Below are positions 42,806 through 54,134 of a stretch of 64,000 bases of DNA, in pieces. Both the position numbers and the translations under genes were made by a program. A model generated the notes under the pieces. That model was not told where the DNA came from. It saw nothing but the letters and a program-made list of their open reading frames with translations, and did no database searches. Numbering within the stretch: position 1 is the first letter of the stretch; each line of letters begins with the position of its first letter. The DNA is taken from assembly GCA_003988855.1 (NCBI GenBank), contig QYAI01000080.1:112531-176530 (forward strand), in the 5' to 3' direction. The stretch comes from Arachnopeziza araneosa (taxonomy: Eukaryota > Ascomycota > Leotiomycetes > Helotiales > Arachnopezizaceae).

Positions 42806-42992
42806 TCTGATTGTTGTTGAGAGATTTGTGTGTATGAAAGGAGTTGTCTAAAGCTCGCGGCTGGCAAGGCGGAAGCCCTCAGACGCGGCACGCTAGAGAC
42901 ACCCCTGCAAGAAAAAGTTCAGCCTCAAGAATTTCGAGCTTCTTTTCACAACTTGCACAAAGTATCTAAATGACTGCAACATCATCGGAAAG
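42806..42992. promoter_or_regulatory. bidirectional promoter RPN6/SOF1
   Basis: 187 bp between the two start codons. GCTGGCAAG at 42860-42868 matches 7 of 9 bases of the yeast proteasome-associated control element GGTGGCAAA; significance is uncertain. Confidence 0.5.
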
Positions 42993-44375
42993 ATGGTACG
43001 TACTTCTCCAGGAAACTGAATGTATTTCTGATGGCTTCCTTTTCAGAAAATCAAAGCTCTTAGTCGCCCGTCTCTGGCGCAAGCTGGATCGGACGTTCAC
43101 AAGCAACCCCGCAACCTCGACCCTGCTCTACATCCTTTCGAGAGAGCAAGAGAATACACTCGAGCGCTCAATGCGACTAAAATGGAACGAATGTTTGCTG
43201 CGCCATTCATTACGCAGTTAGGAAAAGGCCATGTGGACGGAGTTTATACGATGGCCAAGGATCCCAATTCTCTGCAACGATTCGCAAGCGGAAGTGGTGA
43301 TGGAATAGTCAAAGTATGGGATTTGACCAGCAGAGAAGAAATATGGAATACTAGTGCACATGAAAATGTTGTCAAAGGAATGTGTTGGACGAAAGATCAG
43401 AAACTTTTGACCTGCGCCAGTGATCGGTATATCAAAATGTTTGATCCATACAATACCGCTCCAAGAACGGCACCGTTAACAACTTGGCTCGGAACAAATG
43501 CTTTCACAAGTCTCTCACACCATCGATCCTTGAATTCTTTTGCGGCTTCATCTAGTGTAATCTCGATATATGATCTGGAGAGACATACGGCCCCACCTGA
43601 AATTTTGAAATGGCCAACATCTACGGACACGATCACAAACGTCTCCTTTAATCAGACCGAAACATCAATCTTGGCCTCATGTGCAAATGATCGATCAATT
43701 GTTCTCTACGACCTCCGAACTTCAATGCCACTGGCAAAGACTATCCTGAACTTCGCCTCAAATTCTATATCCTGGAATCCTATGGAGGCCTTTAACTTCG
43801 CTGTGGCCAATGAAGACCACAATATCTACATGTTTGATATGCGAAGAATGGACCGCGCTCTCAATGTTCTCAAAGACCATGTAGCGGCCGTTATGGATGT
43901 CGAGTTTTCCCCAACTGGAGAAGAACTCGTCTCTGCTTCTTATGATCGTACTGTCCGCTTATGGAGCAGAATGAAAGGTCACTCGAGAGATATCTACCAT
44001 TCAAAACGGATGCAAAGAGTATTTTCTTGCAAATGGACACCAGATTCAAAATATATTCTTTCAGGGTCTGACGATGGAAATATTAGACTGTGGAGAGCGA
44101 ACGCCTCTAAAAGAGAAGGAGTCAAATCGGCTAAGCAAAGACAGGCCCTAGAATACAACGAAGCCTTGTCGGAACGTTATGCACATATGCCAGAGATTAG
44201 ACGGATTAAACGACATAGGCATATTCCGAAGGTGGTGAAGAAAGCTGGAGAGATTAAGAACGAGGAATTAAAAGCTATTAAGAGGAGGGAGGAAAACGAG
44301 AGAAAGCACAGCAAAAAGAAGTTTCAGAAGAGGAGAAGCGAGAGAGAGAAAATGGTTCTAGCTTCGGAAAAATGA
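42993..44375 (+). CDS. SOF1: Sof1/DCAF13, U3 snoRNP-associated WD40 protein, 2 exons, 443 aa
   Basis: Exon 1 is only the start codon (42993-42995, ATG|GTACGT); exon 2 is 43047-44375 after TTTTCAG. Splicing gives M-KIKALSRPSLAQAG, the N-terminus expected of Sof1. Then follow DLDP-type HPFERAREYTRALNATKMER, seven WD repeats (for example FASGSGDGIVKVWDLTSREE, LLTCASDRYIKMFDPY, LVSASYDRTVRLWSR, ILSGSDDGNIRLW) and the Sof1-specific basic tail YNEALSERYAHMPEIRRIKR plus a Lys/Arg/Glu-rich end. Sof1 is needed for 18S rRNA processing in the nucleolus as part of the small-subunit processome. Length is normal. The gene shares a short promoter with RPN6. Confidence 0.95.
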
Positions 44376-44970
44376 TGGATTTTGATTGGCGTATGGTGAG
44401 AATTTGGCGTTGGGGTGACATGCATTGCTGGTGTACGGCTCATGTGGAAAACTTAGATCACCGCGGTATAGGCGCAAAAGATTCCATCATTTGTATTGTT
44501 GTGAACCTGGTTCAGGTTATTACAGCAAGACCTTGACCTGGGTATCAAAACAACACTTCTTTCTAGTAGAGCAGCTGCGCATACTCTGCAGAGGTTTCCT
44601 TGCTCATCATGAATATCACAATTTATGATTTGAACCTGACCACGATCGTACATTTGCGATCATTTCTGGACTGCCAATGACCTGCTGTTACCGCCATCTC
44701 GTCCGAGCAGCCAGAGTTAGCACCAGTGCAGCAGCACCAAATCGTGACAGACTAGCCTTAGAATGGGTAGATGTGGGAATCGGATACTACTGGGAAGATT
44801 GTAGCCCTTTTGTAGCATCAAGAGTCTGACCATAAGCTTGTCAATAATAGCCTATGAATTGCACTTGGCTGTTGCGATTGTCCGAAGGTTACATCGTATC
44901 ATATGGAGGCTGTGATCAAGGACTACCTTCCTGATGCGACGAAAGCCAGTAGGCTTTAGAGCAAAATGAG
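44376..44970. other. gene-free spacer
   Basis: 3' flank of SOF1; no HET domain N-terminus or other gene visible before the relic at 44971. Confidence 0.5.
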
Positions 44971-45534
44971 ATGTTAGAAAGTTTCGACCCCGGAAATCAG
45001 AATATTGTCTTGCAACTTCTGCAAAAGAAGAGCTGGTGGTCAACGCATGATATAACGAAAAAATTCTGGCCGGACTCTATCCGGCTAGAGAAGGACCAGC
45101 ATAGGCGATTAGAACCTAATTCAAACCCGAATACCATATTTTCGATTAAGCCCCATGTTATCACTACCAAAACCCTTACATCTGACAGGCTTCACGAAGT
45201 CCTAAGTCTCATAGGACTTGCTCCACCTGGATGTAGCACTGGCGATCTCATATGTCAAATCTCAGGGTTACAAAGAGCATTAGTGCTTAGGAAACACGAA
45301 TACCCAGTTGGAGGTAAATACAACTACGAGCTTTTAGGATGTGCGGGTTTAGCAAAAGATTATCATTCGGCTATGGAACTTAAACAGAAACGGAATCAAC
45401 AGCCGTCAGAAGGTTTCACAGCTCTTGACGCTTTCAGTTGTGCCCGATTCCAACATTCCCCTCTCATCCATACTTTCGATTTGGACATTGACATGGAAAC
45501 CGCGGAGCTTCTCTCAGCACCTTGCTATGCCTGA
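44971..45534 (+). pseudogene. HET-protein C-terminal fragment (probable relic)
   Basis: An open frame of 187 codons whose middle resembles the region after the HET domain in incompatibility proteins: PGCSTGDLICQISGLQRALV followed by LRKHEY and YELLGCAGLAKDY, matching the usual 'GDLIcxxxGxxxPxvLR....Y.lvGxxYvxG' signature. None of the three HET blocks (LSYxWG, WIDAxCINQ, RxWxxQE) is found in the 600 bp upstream, so the catalytic-like N-terminal part is gone. The ATG at 44971 is probably fortuitous. The sequence downstream to about 45660 could be its decayed continuation. An expressed short protein is possible but less likely. Confidence 0.45.
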
Positions 45535-46564
45535 CACGAGTGAAGATACTGCTCTTTTGTGGACTATGAAATTACAAATCCAATGGATAATTCAACTTTC
45601 TATCGGCGTTGGAAGATTTAATCAAATTTCTTGGGCGCTGCTTTGTTTTGTTTCTAAATTAGCACTGAATGAGAGACTATGAAAACTTGGGGTTACAGCT
45701 ATATTTTCTGAAGGACAAAGTCATTTATATTCCGCCTCGTCAATGATTATTGTTCAAGGTCATCTTTTGCAACAGACTCAACCTAGATCCAGTATAGGAG
45801 CTCAAAGTAATTTCAAGTCATCTTGCACCAATCCGTCAGCTTTACGCACCCGTGAAATACTATCAAGATCCGGAAATATGTGGTAGCGCGTTGTTGGCTG
45901 TCTAATTTGCAGCCTATCAAATTTGGACTAAAAAGATCAAAAGCGGTGATTTTGAACAACAAAACCTGGCGATGGCACAGTATCAGCTCAGTTCACAGTT
46001 ATGAATCTACTGGCTTAAAAAAGATATTTGTCTCAAGGCGATTGCGCCTGAAAGAAAGGGGGCCTTCAGATTTGACGACGCTCGCTAAGTGCTCCCGAAG
46101 GCTTGCAGCGGCTGATACTTCACTTCCCCAATCATCACCTTCCTTTCAGCATTTTGAATCCTTCATTTTGATAACTGAAGGAAGCTGACTCTAGCTCTCA
46201 TGATGTGCGCTGTAAATTCCAAGCCATGGCGCCATTTCCAAACCCTGATTCCATATATCATCTGGTTCGGTTGTCGAGACAAGCTTTCGTGGAGGGTTCG
46301 GCTATTTACATGTATCAAAGCTATGATTCTTTCAATCCAATGATGCGCACTGCAACCCTGGATAGTTGAATGTAGGAATACGATCAAACTTTCTGCCGTA
46401 ATTAAGCATTTGCCCATGCTGGGTTTGTTCTGACGCTTGGCTGTTTATATATTCGTGTGTTTCTCTTCGCAGCTGCTGTCAAAATAGCCGTCGTTTTCTT
46501 CAACTCTAACCGCTGAGTATCGCTCATTATCATTCTCATTCACAATTCATATCTTGAATATTAT
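45535..46564. other. 1.0-kb gene-free region
   Basis: Decayed-looking sequence after the HET relic and the promoter of the GPI-protein gene. No gene is supported. Confidence 0.5.
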
Positions 46565-47584
46565 ATGGTCATGTCTTCTACAAAAACTACCCTTCTGCTC
46601 ACGCTTATCACGCTCCTCACTCTCAATCCTCTGTCCACGCAGGGTCAAGGGTTGACAGAGAGGAGTGCAAATCCAGCGGGCGGCTGGTCATTGGTCGCAT
46701 ACAACGGCACTATTTGCCCTTCAGATGCACCGATCTGTGGCTCTTCGTGGTGCTGCCCAGCTGCCTTAACATGTGTCCACACAGGCAGTTCAGCCATACC
46801 TGAAGTGTGCTGCCCTAATTGTATACACTCCTTCTTTCTCCAACTTTCCCTCCCTTTCCTTGCCGCTTTGGCACCCTTGCACTTCTCTCTGTCCAGAATC
46901 GATAAGATATTTAGCAAGAATCTAGTGGAATAATGCAGTACTGACAACAAATTAATAGCGGACACGGACACGTGTATTGACAACTTTACCAGCCCGCAAA
47001 CTACCACCTGCGCAGATAACTCATGGAATCTTTGGAACAGCACACTGAGTACTGATCCATCGAATTATTTCTGCTGTCTCCCAGGACAGATCGGATTGCA
47101 AAATGGTGATTGCGTACTGCCATCGGAAGTTGCTGCTTCGGGCTCTTCGGACGCTGCTTTGGTAAGCTGAATCTCTTCTCCTTAACTATCAAAACATCGT
47201 GCCAGACGCACAAACTTTGCATTTGGAGGTGTTTATAATGGTTTGAGAGATTCCATGTCTAACTTGCGACGTGTAAAGATCAGAAAAGGAGTTGGAACAC
47301 CGCCAGTTTCTCTCTCATCATATACTACATCGACATCCATCTCTGTTTCAGAAGGGAAAACTGCCTCTACCAAGGTAGCCTCCACCACGGTAATATCGAA
47401 ACCTACTTCGACAGGTAACCCAACCGAAACTTTCAGCTTAGGCTTTAGCGCCTCGTTCACTCATTCTTCTTCCTCGCCCACTGCTACTGGTACATCTGAT
47501 GCAGCGAGTCTAGGGTTGGGAAGCTCGAACATTAAAGTTTTTGTATCTATTTTGAGTGTGGTGGGAATGATGCTCTTGCTCTGA
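46565..47584 (+). CDS. GPI-anchored cysteine-rich cell-surface protein, 3 exons, 254 aa
   Basis: Exons 46565-46820, 46959-47161 and 47279-47584, phases 1 then 0; introns 138 and 117 bp. The start opens a signal peptide (TTLLLTLITLLTLNPLSTQG). A cysteine-rich ectodomain follows, with CPSDAPICGSSWCCPAALTC and VCCP (about residues 48-85), then CIDNFTSPQTTTC and YFCCLPGQIGLQNGDC. Next is a Ser/Thr-rich stalk (about 155-230) suited to O-glycosylation, and a C-terminal hydrophobic tail (VFVSILSVVGMMLLL) after small residues, the layout of a GPI attachment signal. It is probably exposed on the plasma membrane or cell wall. Function unknown. The disulfide pattern resembles small fungal wall proteins but not CFEM (eight-Cys) exactly. 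Confidence 0.8.
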
Positions 47585-48914
47585 ACAAGCATAGAGGAGA
47601 GTGATGGCTGAGATTGGATTTAGGATTATCTTCGTTCATTTGACTATACAACATGCAGGGAAGGCTCCTAGTCTGAGAATTCGCGAGGAGGAAGTTAAAG
47701 AATGACACCAGCTATTGAGTTTCACATCCTCTATAGGACTATGTGAAAAAAGGTGTTCTCTTACTAATCGCCTATCTCCAGACTCCTCATTTTACCCAGA
47801 CCCAGATCTCATGCTAGCATGCAAAATAAGACTCATCGTGCTTGAATTGCAACTCACCTCCCCGTCCCCCCAAACGGCTCCCACCTCCATCTCAACCCTG
47901 GATCCTTCACCGGCGGCGCGCCCCTCCCATCTACATTATAGACCACATCCCTGTCCTTATTCATATGCCTCAGTGGTTTTGCGCCCCGGGCTTCTCGTAG
48001 GGCTATCGCGCTCCTGTATTCCACACGTCAATCAATAAGAACAAAAGTCGGTATTGGGGGTAATGGTGAGATGGGAGGCAGAGACGCACGCTTCGATGGA
48101 GGATATGGGTTTCTGGTTATCCTTGAAGCAGGAGAGGAGACCGCCGATGGCTGGGAAACACATCTTGATCCTTTGAGGGCGTAATGATTTTGTGAGAATG
48201 CTGCAGCAAAGAGATTCTTTCCCACCTACGTAGCAATTTATTATAGATGCGACCTCAGTGGATTGATCGAGGCCTACCAAGCCCTTATTATACCACAAGG
48301 TTGCGGGAATTGTGCCGCTTACGGTTTGCCGTGAATTGATTTATTTCGGTCCCTTGAGCGTGGCGCGGCTCCAGCTTACCATCCTGAGCACGAGAGGAGA
48401 TCGCTGAGCCACATCAGAATTATATGAGGTATTATGCGCGGTTGTTTCGCGTGTGCTGACACGATATTACGCGGGGTGGAACAGGTGAGCATTTACGAGC
48501 ACAAGGCGCATGGCATGGTACAGTACCTGCTGTTTCAGCCGCACACAGGAGTAGGAGCCTAGGCTCCTGCATACGGTTGTGTTATTTCTCCTAATTTAAG
48601 AACGACTATAGTTGAAGAAACATGGGCGTGCATATAAATTATAAGAAAATCCCACTTTTTTTTTTTACCATATTGCTTGTAGTACTCAATAGCCCTATTC
48701 AATAGATTTTTAAAAAGAGCTCGCCGGCGCGATCTCACAAACATGATAAAGTCATCACGCTTTTAAGCATCAGTTTATTTCATATGTAGATGGTGACAGA
48801 AGATGTTCTTCTCCTTGTTTCATGTGACAATCACTAACGCAGTGTATAGCAATTGAAGATTTCCTTCAAACGCAGAGTATATCTGCGAATCAGGCACACT
48901 ATACACCCAGCAAC
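47585..48914. other. 1.3-kb gene-free region
   Basis: Convergent 3' flanks; contains a perfect palindrome at 48553-48568 and a T-run at about 48656-48666. No gene is supported. Confidence 0.5.
48553..48568. repeat. 16-bp perfect palindrome AGGAGCCTAGGCTCCT
   Basis: Self-complementary with no loop; could be the scar or terminus of a small inverted-repeat element, or chance. Confidence 0.6.
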
Positions 48915-51291
48915 TTACACGATGTACACCGGAAGTCGATTCCCCATCAGCGAACTTTCCGGTAACTGTATGTCTTCTTTTGCAAAATCATGCAGTGTCA
49001 GCCAGCAAATCATGCGGAAAACCAGCGTGCACCAGATCTCATTCCTCTCAATTTCGTCCTGAGTTGGAGGTCTCTTTATCTTTTGTGTGCCTGACCTCAA
49101 GGGCGCTGCTGGGAATACTCTTTCAGAGATCTGGGCGGCCGCTAGCACTTGCTCAGTAGATGAATCACTACTAACTGCGGCTTGAATTTCAATCGTCGTT
49201 AGCTCAGGCTGTTTTTCTAGTTGCTCGTCTTCATCTTCATCTTCGCCTGACAGCGAATTCGGTTTGTGTATGGCGCGTGAGGCTGCAAGAGTAGCTTGGT
49301 TATGATGTTTTTCATTCTCAGTGACGATGACTCGAGGACGGAGGAGTTGGAAGCTGCAAGAAATAAGGTCAGATGAGTCGAAATGGCAAGATCTTCTTTG
49401 ATTGAATCCATATATAATAGGGAGATTGGACTGAAGAGAGAAGGCTCCGTTCATGCATTTTGGTTAACGAAAGCACTTACTATTTACTCATCAACGCCTT
49501 CTCTTTGTCCTCAGGGGGGATTATGAGTAGATCTTGAAAGGAGATTTCGCCGCCCACAGTAGTAACCTTCCGAGCTTGTGCCGCGGCTTTTTTGGTTGAT
49601 ATTTCTTTATCACTGCCTTTGCTTGAGCTATGTAGCTTTTCAATCACAGAAACCAGTTGGGATAGGTGTTGGCGCACAACTTCTGCAACATCTTCTTCAG
49701 CGGTCGGTTCTAGCCTCTTCCGCCCATACGAGACTGCCTCTACAGGATTGGTGACGTCTTCCATGGAAGTGTTAATGGCCAAGTGCACCTCTTGGATATG
49801 CCGACGCAGGACATCGAGCACAACGCTTTTCTTATTATCATCATTCATGTTGAGAATCTTGTCGGTCTCCTCAAGCGCAGAATGCAGGGAATCAAATTGG
49901 TCCGGAGTGAAATCACGTTCTCGACCAGAAAGCTCATTCTTGATCCTTTGTGACTGCTCGATAATTTGCTTGAGCTTTGGCGTGTCGAACTGTGGTACTT
50001 GAGTCTTCAGGGCTTCAATGTTTTCATCGAATGAGGACCGAAGGCGCTCGAGGGAAAACGATTTTTTATCCCACGCAAAGATGGTAGGGTTCGGTAGATA
50101 TGTAAAACATTTGCCCTTGATTTGAAGTGTTCGAGCAAGCATGCCTACGACTTCGAATATCACTATAAACAATATTAATGATAGTCCGACACTTGGGATA
50201 TTGCGCAGATATCAAAGAATGGACTAACCTGGGAACAAATGACGGTGCTGATATCCCTCGTCCAGGTAGTACAATCGCGTGCTTGTATTACATCCTATCA
50301 ACCTGAGTGTCTCTGCAATTTCGTCCCAACTTCCAAGCTGAAGTGTTTCAAGTACCTCCTGTCCTGAGAATGCTCTCTCCCATTTCCGGTCGGACTCCCT
50401 GGTACGATAGAGAGTAGGAACGTTACCGAAGCAAAGTTCTTTGATCTCCGGGGCCTGGATCAATCTTTTACTATCAAATTCCACCCAACCAGTACGTTCG
50501 AAGCTAAAAGCGATACCGAAGTTAGGTAGTCGAGTACCGAGGAGGAAGTAGCCATTGCCTTCAGCTCGATATCTATCTCGGTCGCGGTCGAATTCCTTCC
50601 AATACAACCCAAGAACGGCGGCCAGCTCAACCATGTGACAAATAGTAGTCGTTGCATATGGCTTTTTCACAGCTGGATTGGCGTCAAAACTTCGGGATTT
50701 GATTTGAATCCCGACTTTTAGTGTCGCGTTATCATCTATTGAAGGCCGTATATCCTTTTGCTCTCTCCGTCCTCTTTCCCATCTATTAGAGTCTCTTTCC
50801 ATTCTTTGAACAGCGGCAAGTAGCGTCAGCCATGTGACACGCTCGTTTGCAACAGTGGTCACACGCTCTCTAGAGTTCTGCTGTATACTCTTAGATGCTG
50901 TTGTGGTAGACTCTTCCGATTCTCTCCTTTCAAGGTCCGACTCGTAAAGCCGGTAGTTGTCGACACTCGCCGGTGTGCCATCTGCATAATGAATCGCACT
51001 CTCTTGAGCTGAGAGAGGTCCCTTTATGTTATCCTTCCGGGCGAGAAAGATGATGGGCGACTCAAAGTCAACCTCCGCTCGCAGCCACAGGTATTTGATT
51101 CCCTGGGACTTTAGGTTGACTTGGGTGGCCCATCGGCCCATGACCTTCTTATCGCGACTTGGTAGACCTTGCGCACTGGACAGGACAGTCTGAAACAATT
51201 GCACACAGACCAGTCCTGCTGCAACGAGAGAGATGACAAGAGCCACGATTGACAGCTTGTCAGCAGGTCCAAGTCCGCCCTGGTTCGACAT
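48915..51291 (-). CDS. modin-like membrane-anchored fungal protein, 3 exons, 727 aa
   Basis: Exons 51291-50229, 50162-49481 and 49353-48915, phases 1 then 2; introns 66 and 127 bp. An N-terminal membrane helix (KLSIVALVISLVAAGLVCVQ, about residues 10-30) precedes RDKKVMGRWA and a beta-rich block with EVDFESPIIFLA. Later come TWLTLLAAVQRME, VELAAVLGLYWKEFD, a GNGYFLLGTRLPNFGIAFSF segment, a helical middle (RLRSSFDENIEALKTQVPQF), and the tail EIWCTLVFRMICWLTLHDFA ending GNRLPVYIV. This order fits fungal proteins annotated as modin; their biochemical role is not established as far as I know. The chosen ATG (MSNQGG) directly precedes the membrane helix; upstream in-frame codons look non-coding. 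The family name is from memory and needs a search. Confidence 0.6.
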
Positions 51292-53449
51292 TGTCGGTCT
51301 GCTTTTAGCGAGCGAGCCGCATTCGCTGGAGCATGTAACGATATACGAGTATAGTCTTGAACAAGAAAAGGAAAAAGTACTTTGGTTATAGCGGCACAAG
51401 TCGGCGACACTGTCACTGAGAAGTGATATGTGAAAAGCTGGTCGTAAGCTACAAGGCTAGGCGACATCGCCCTATTTATTTGATCTTAGGTCGCACTGTG
51501 TACAAGGCGCTAGCTGAACCTCTCAGTATTTGAGAACTCACCAATGCTAGCCAATCGAGACGCCATGGCCGCTTTGTGGCTTTCGGGAAATTCCGATTAA
51601 TCCCCCGTAAACAAGAGAGACGACCTTTACAGAAAGCATTCATCAGCATTTCATACCCTCTTCTCCTTGAATCTCACTTCTGGCCTCTTTTACACCTTAA
51701 AGATGGGTTGGTAAGAGTCAAGAAACACAGTCTTCTTTCTCCAGTCTGTTGCTTGATAGAATAAAAGCTGTAATGTGGTTCCACCGCTCTATTTGTCTGT
51801 CGGCTTATGCAAGCTTCCCAACTCGACCTTTGTGGCTGTAGGATAACGCAATATTCAGCCATGGTTCAGAATCCTCGGCGAACCAAAACAACTCAAAAAT
51901 TTCAAAGGCTGCAGCACGGGAGACCTGGGTTGTCAGTCAAAAGGTGGGCTCGCCGCGCCTTCTCGTTGAAAAGATCGTCCGTTTTTCAATCCTGCCTCGA
52001 GCCTCACTCCTCGCTTGGATCTGGCCTGATTACTTGTTTATCGCGATCATAGGATAGCTAATACTGATGAATATGGAGGCTATTGTAAGACTTTAAAATT
52101 ATCCGAGCCTCAACTATTAAATGAATAGACAGAATTCGACGCGAGGAGCAATATCCGACACATATGTGTCACATGTACCAACTACCTAGAATAGCTTATT
52201 GGTTTGCCTCTGTTGATCCCACGAGCATGTAAAACTAGGGTAGAATATTAGTGTTCATTTGCTGCTGCACTTCCAAAAAATTTCCTTCAGCTAAAGAAGG
52301 CTATTCAAAAAGAGAGTGATTCGAGACTTCAAAAATCTGAGGACTATTTTCGGCGTCGATAATTGATTGTTAGTTACAACTTCGTGCAACCTTTTCTAGA
52401 AATTGAGTAAGACGAGAAAGGAAACTCAAGAAACAAAGATAACTCAATGCTTTGCATTGGAGGACCTGAAAATATTCTAGCTCCAAAATCAACATTTATT
52501 TTGGAAGAGGTAGGCTAGATAAGATAAAGTGTCTAATTAACATTTACAACCATGAAACCGGTATAATTCAATAGAAAATAGGTGCATGGCAACAGCCCTC
52601 TTCGCAATCGCCAGAGTATGAAGCCATGAGTTAGTGATACCTCCTTTTTTTAAAAAACATTAAAAAATTATAGCTGCTCGGTATCTTGCGAACTTTTCAA
52701 CTCTTTAGCCGATCGAAATCCTTTATTATTGCCATCTAAGTATCCAGGACGAGATCTCGTTGTTACCGATCAAGGCTATAGTGACAGGTATATTGAAAAC
52801 TTCTGAAAAAATAAACTTAATAAGCATTATTTTACACGGATTTCTGATTCGCTAGGCTAGCTAAGTAAGAGCTGTGTTTAAGGATTAGGAAGATGACAAC
52901 AGTTGAACTAAAATTGAGTCGCTGTGAACAGAGAGGATATCGTGGTTCCTGGAAGAAATTTTAGTTTAAAATATTGCGCCGCGAGTGAGAACGAGTCATA
53001 CTAAACTTGATTGCGCTGGACCGTTTCTACACATGTGCTCTTTATGGGAATTCCCTCAATCGGACGAAGCTATCCAACATAAAGGATATAATTTTACAAC
53101 CTGGCCACCGAGACTGCAGATGCTGACTTAGAGTCGATATGTATCAGAAAGGGAAACATACTTATGGTTTGAATGCGGCATTCCTAACATCCCTTGCGCC
53201 GGGAGTCCAGCCCCAAGGCCGCATGACAGCTACGCAGCATGTGTAAGCAACCATTGCTTATCGAACTGAGAAACGATACCCACTCGTTATAAAGAGGCTG
53301 TAGAGATATTAAAATGAATATTACATGGAGCCGATCCCTCGCTGTTGGAAGTGCGGATAAACAAGTGTTGCCTCAAAACCAACCAACAAAGCTCCCTATT
53401 TAAAGTTCGAGAGGGGAGCTTACTTCTCCTCCTCAAAACCGTTTTCAAA
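51292..53449. other. 2.2-kb gene-free AT-rich region
   Basis: Long AT-rich interval with no supported gene, tRNA or recognisable transposase; composition suggests decayed repeats. It includes the promoters of the modin-like gene and of the small gene at 53450. Confidence 0.5.
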
Positions 53450-53820
53450 ATGAATGTGGCATTTCCAACTATAGAGAGTTTACTGGATGTCTTCGCTCCA
53501 TCTGGTACACGGAATCTTACTCCTTCACAAGAGTTGAAGTTCTTGTGAGTCGATCTCCTAGGTAGTTTGTCCGCAACAACATTGACCAATGCAGAGAAGA
53601 AGTCTTCAAATGGGCAGAAGAAACACGACTTGCAGACATCAGGACCGCAACGTCAACGATTAGTCAAGTTCGGCTGAGAAATACCGAGATCAACACTTGT
53701 GTATTAGCTAGGAGAAGGGTGAAGTCGCAGCAGGCTCAGCATTATGCAGATCACTGGGTTAAGATGCTGGGAGATGCGAAGCAATTAGCTTCTATTGAGC
53801 TGAGATGGTTTGGGCATTAA
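53450..53820 (+). CDS. small hypothetical protein, 2 exons, 106 aa
   Basis: Exons 53450-53544 and 53595-53820, phase 2, with a 50-bp intron GTGAGT...GCAG. The product is mostly alpha-helical: MNVAFPTIESLLDVFAPSGT leads into LTPSQELKFLEEVFKWAEET and a basic helix (CVLARRRVKSQQAQHYADHW). There is no signal peptide, membrane segment or known domain. The clean splice with preserved phase supports a real gene, but I recognise no family. It stands alone between a long AT-rich tract and the NOP58 3' end. Confidence 0.55.
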
Positions 53821-54134
53821 TTTGATTTGTAGAAACCGAATGGGTGAATTTTGGCGCAAAGAATCCAACAAGACAAAAAAAGGAAATAGAAGAAAGTGTA
53901 ATGGCAACTAGCCGAATGAAACTCAAATTAATTCAATTGGACAACAAGTAACTAGTGAGGATCATCCATTCTTTTTGTGGTGCAGGAAGTGCAAGAGCAA
54001 TCCTGAAGCAGTTGGGAAGATTCCCAAACCGTGAGAGCTAAATAACTATTTTATCCATCATTACGCCCTATAACACCCAGACACCTAAGCAATGTAGCCG
54101 CAATATGATACAGAAATCGAGAGAAACGTGATGA
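53821..54134. other. convergent spacer (314 bp)
   Basis: 3' flanks of the small gene and NOP58; nothing else seen. Confidence 0.5.
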
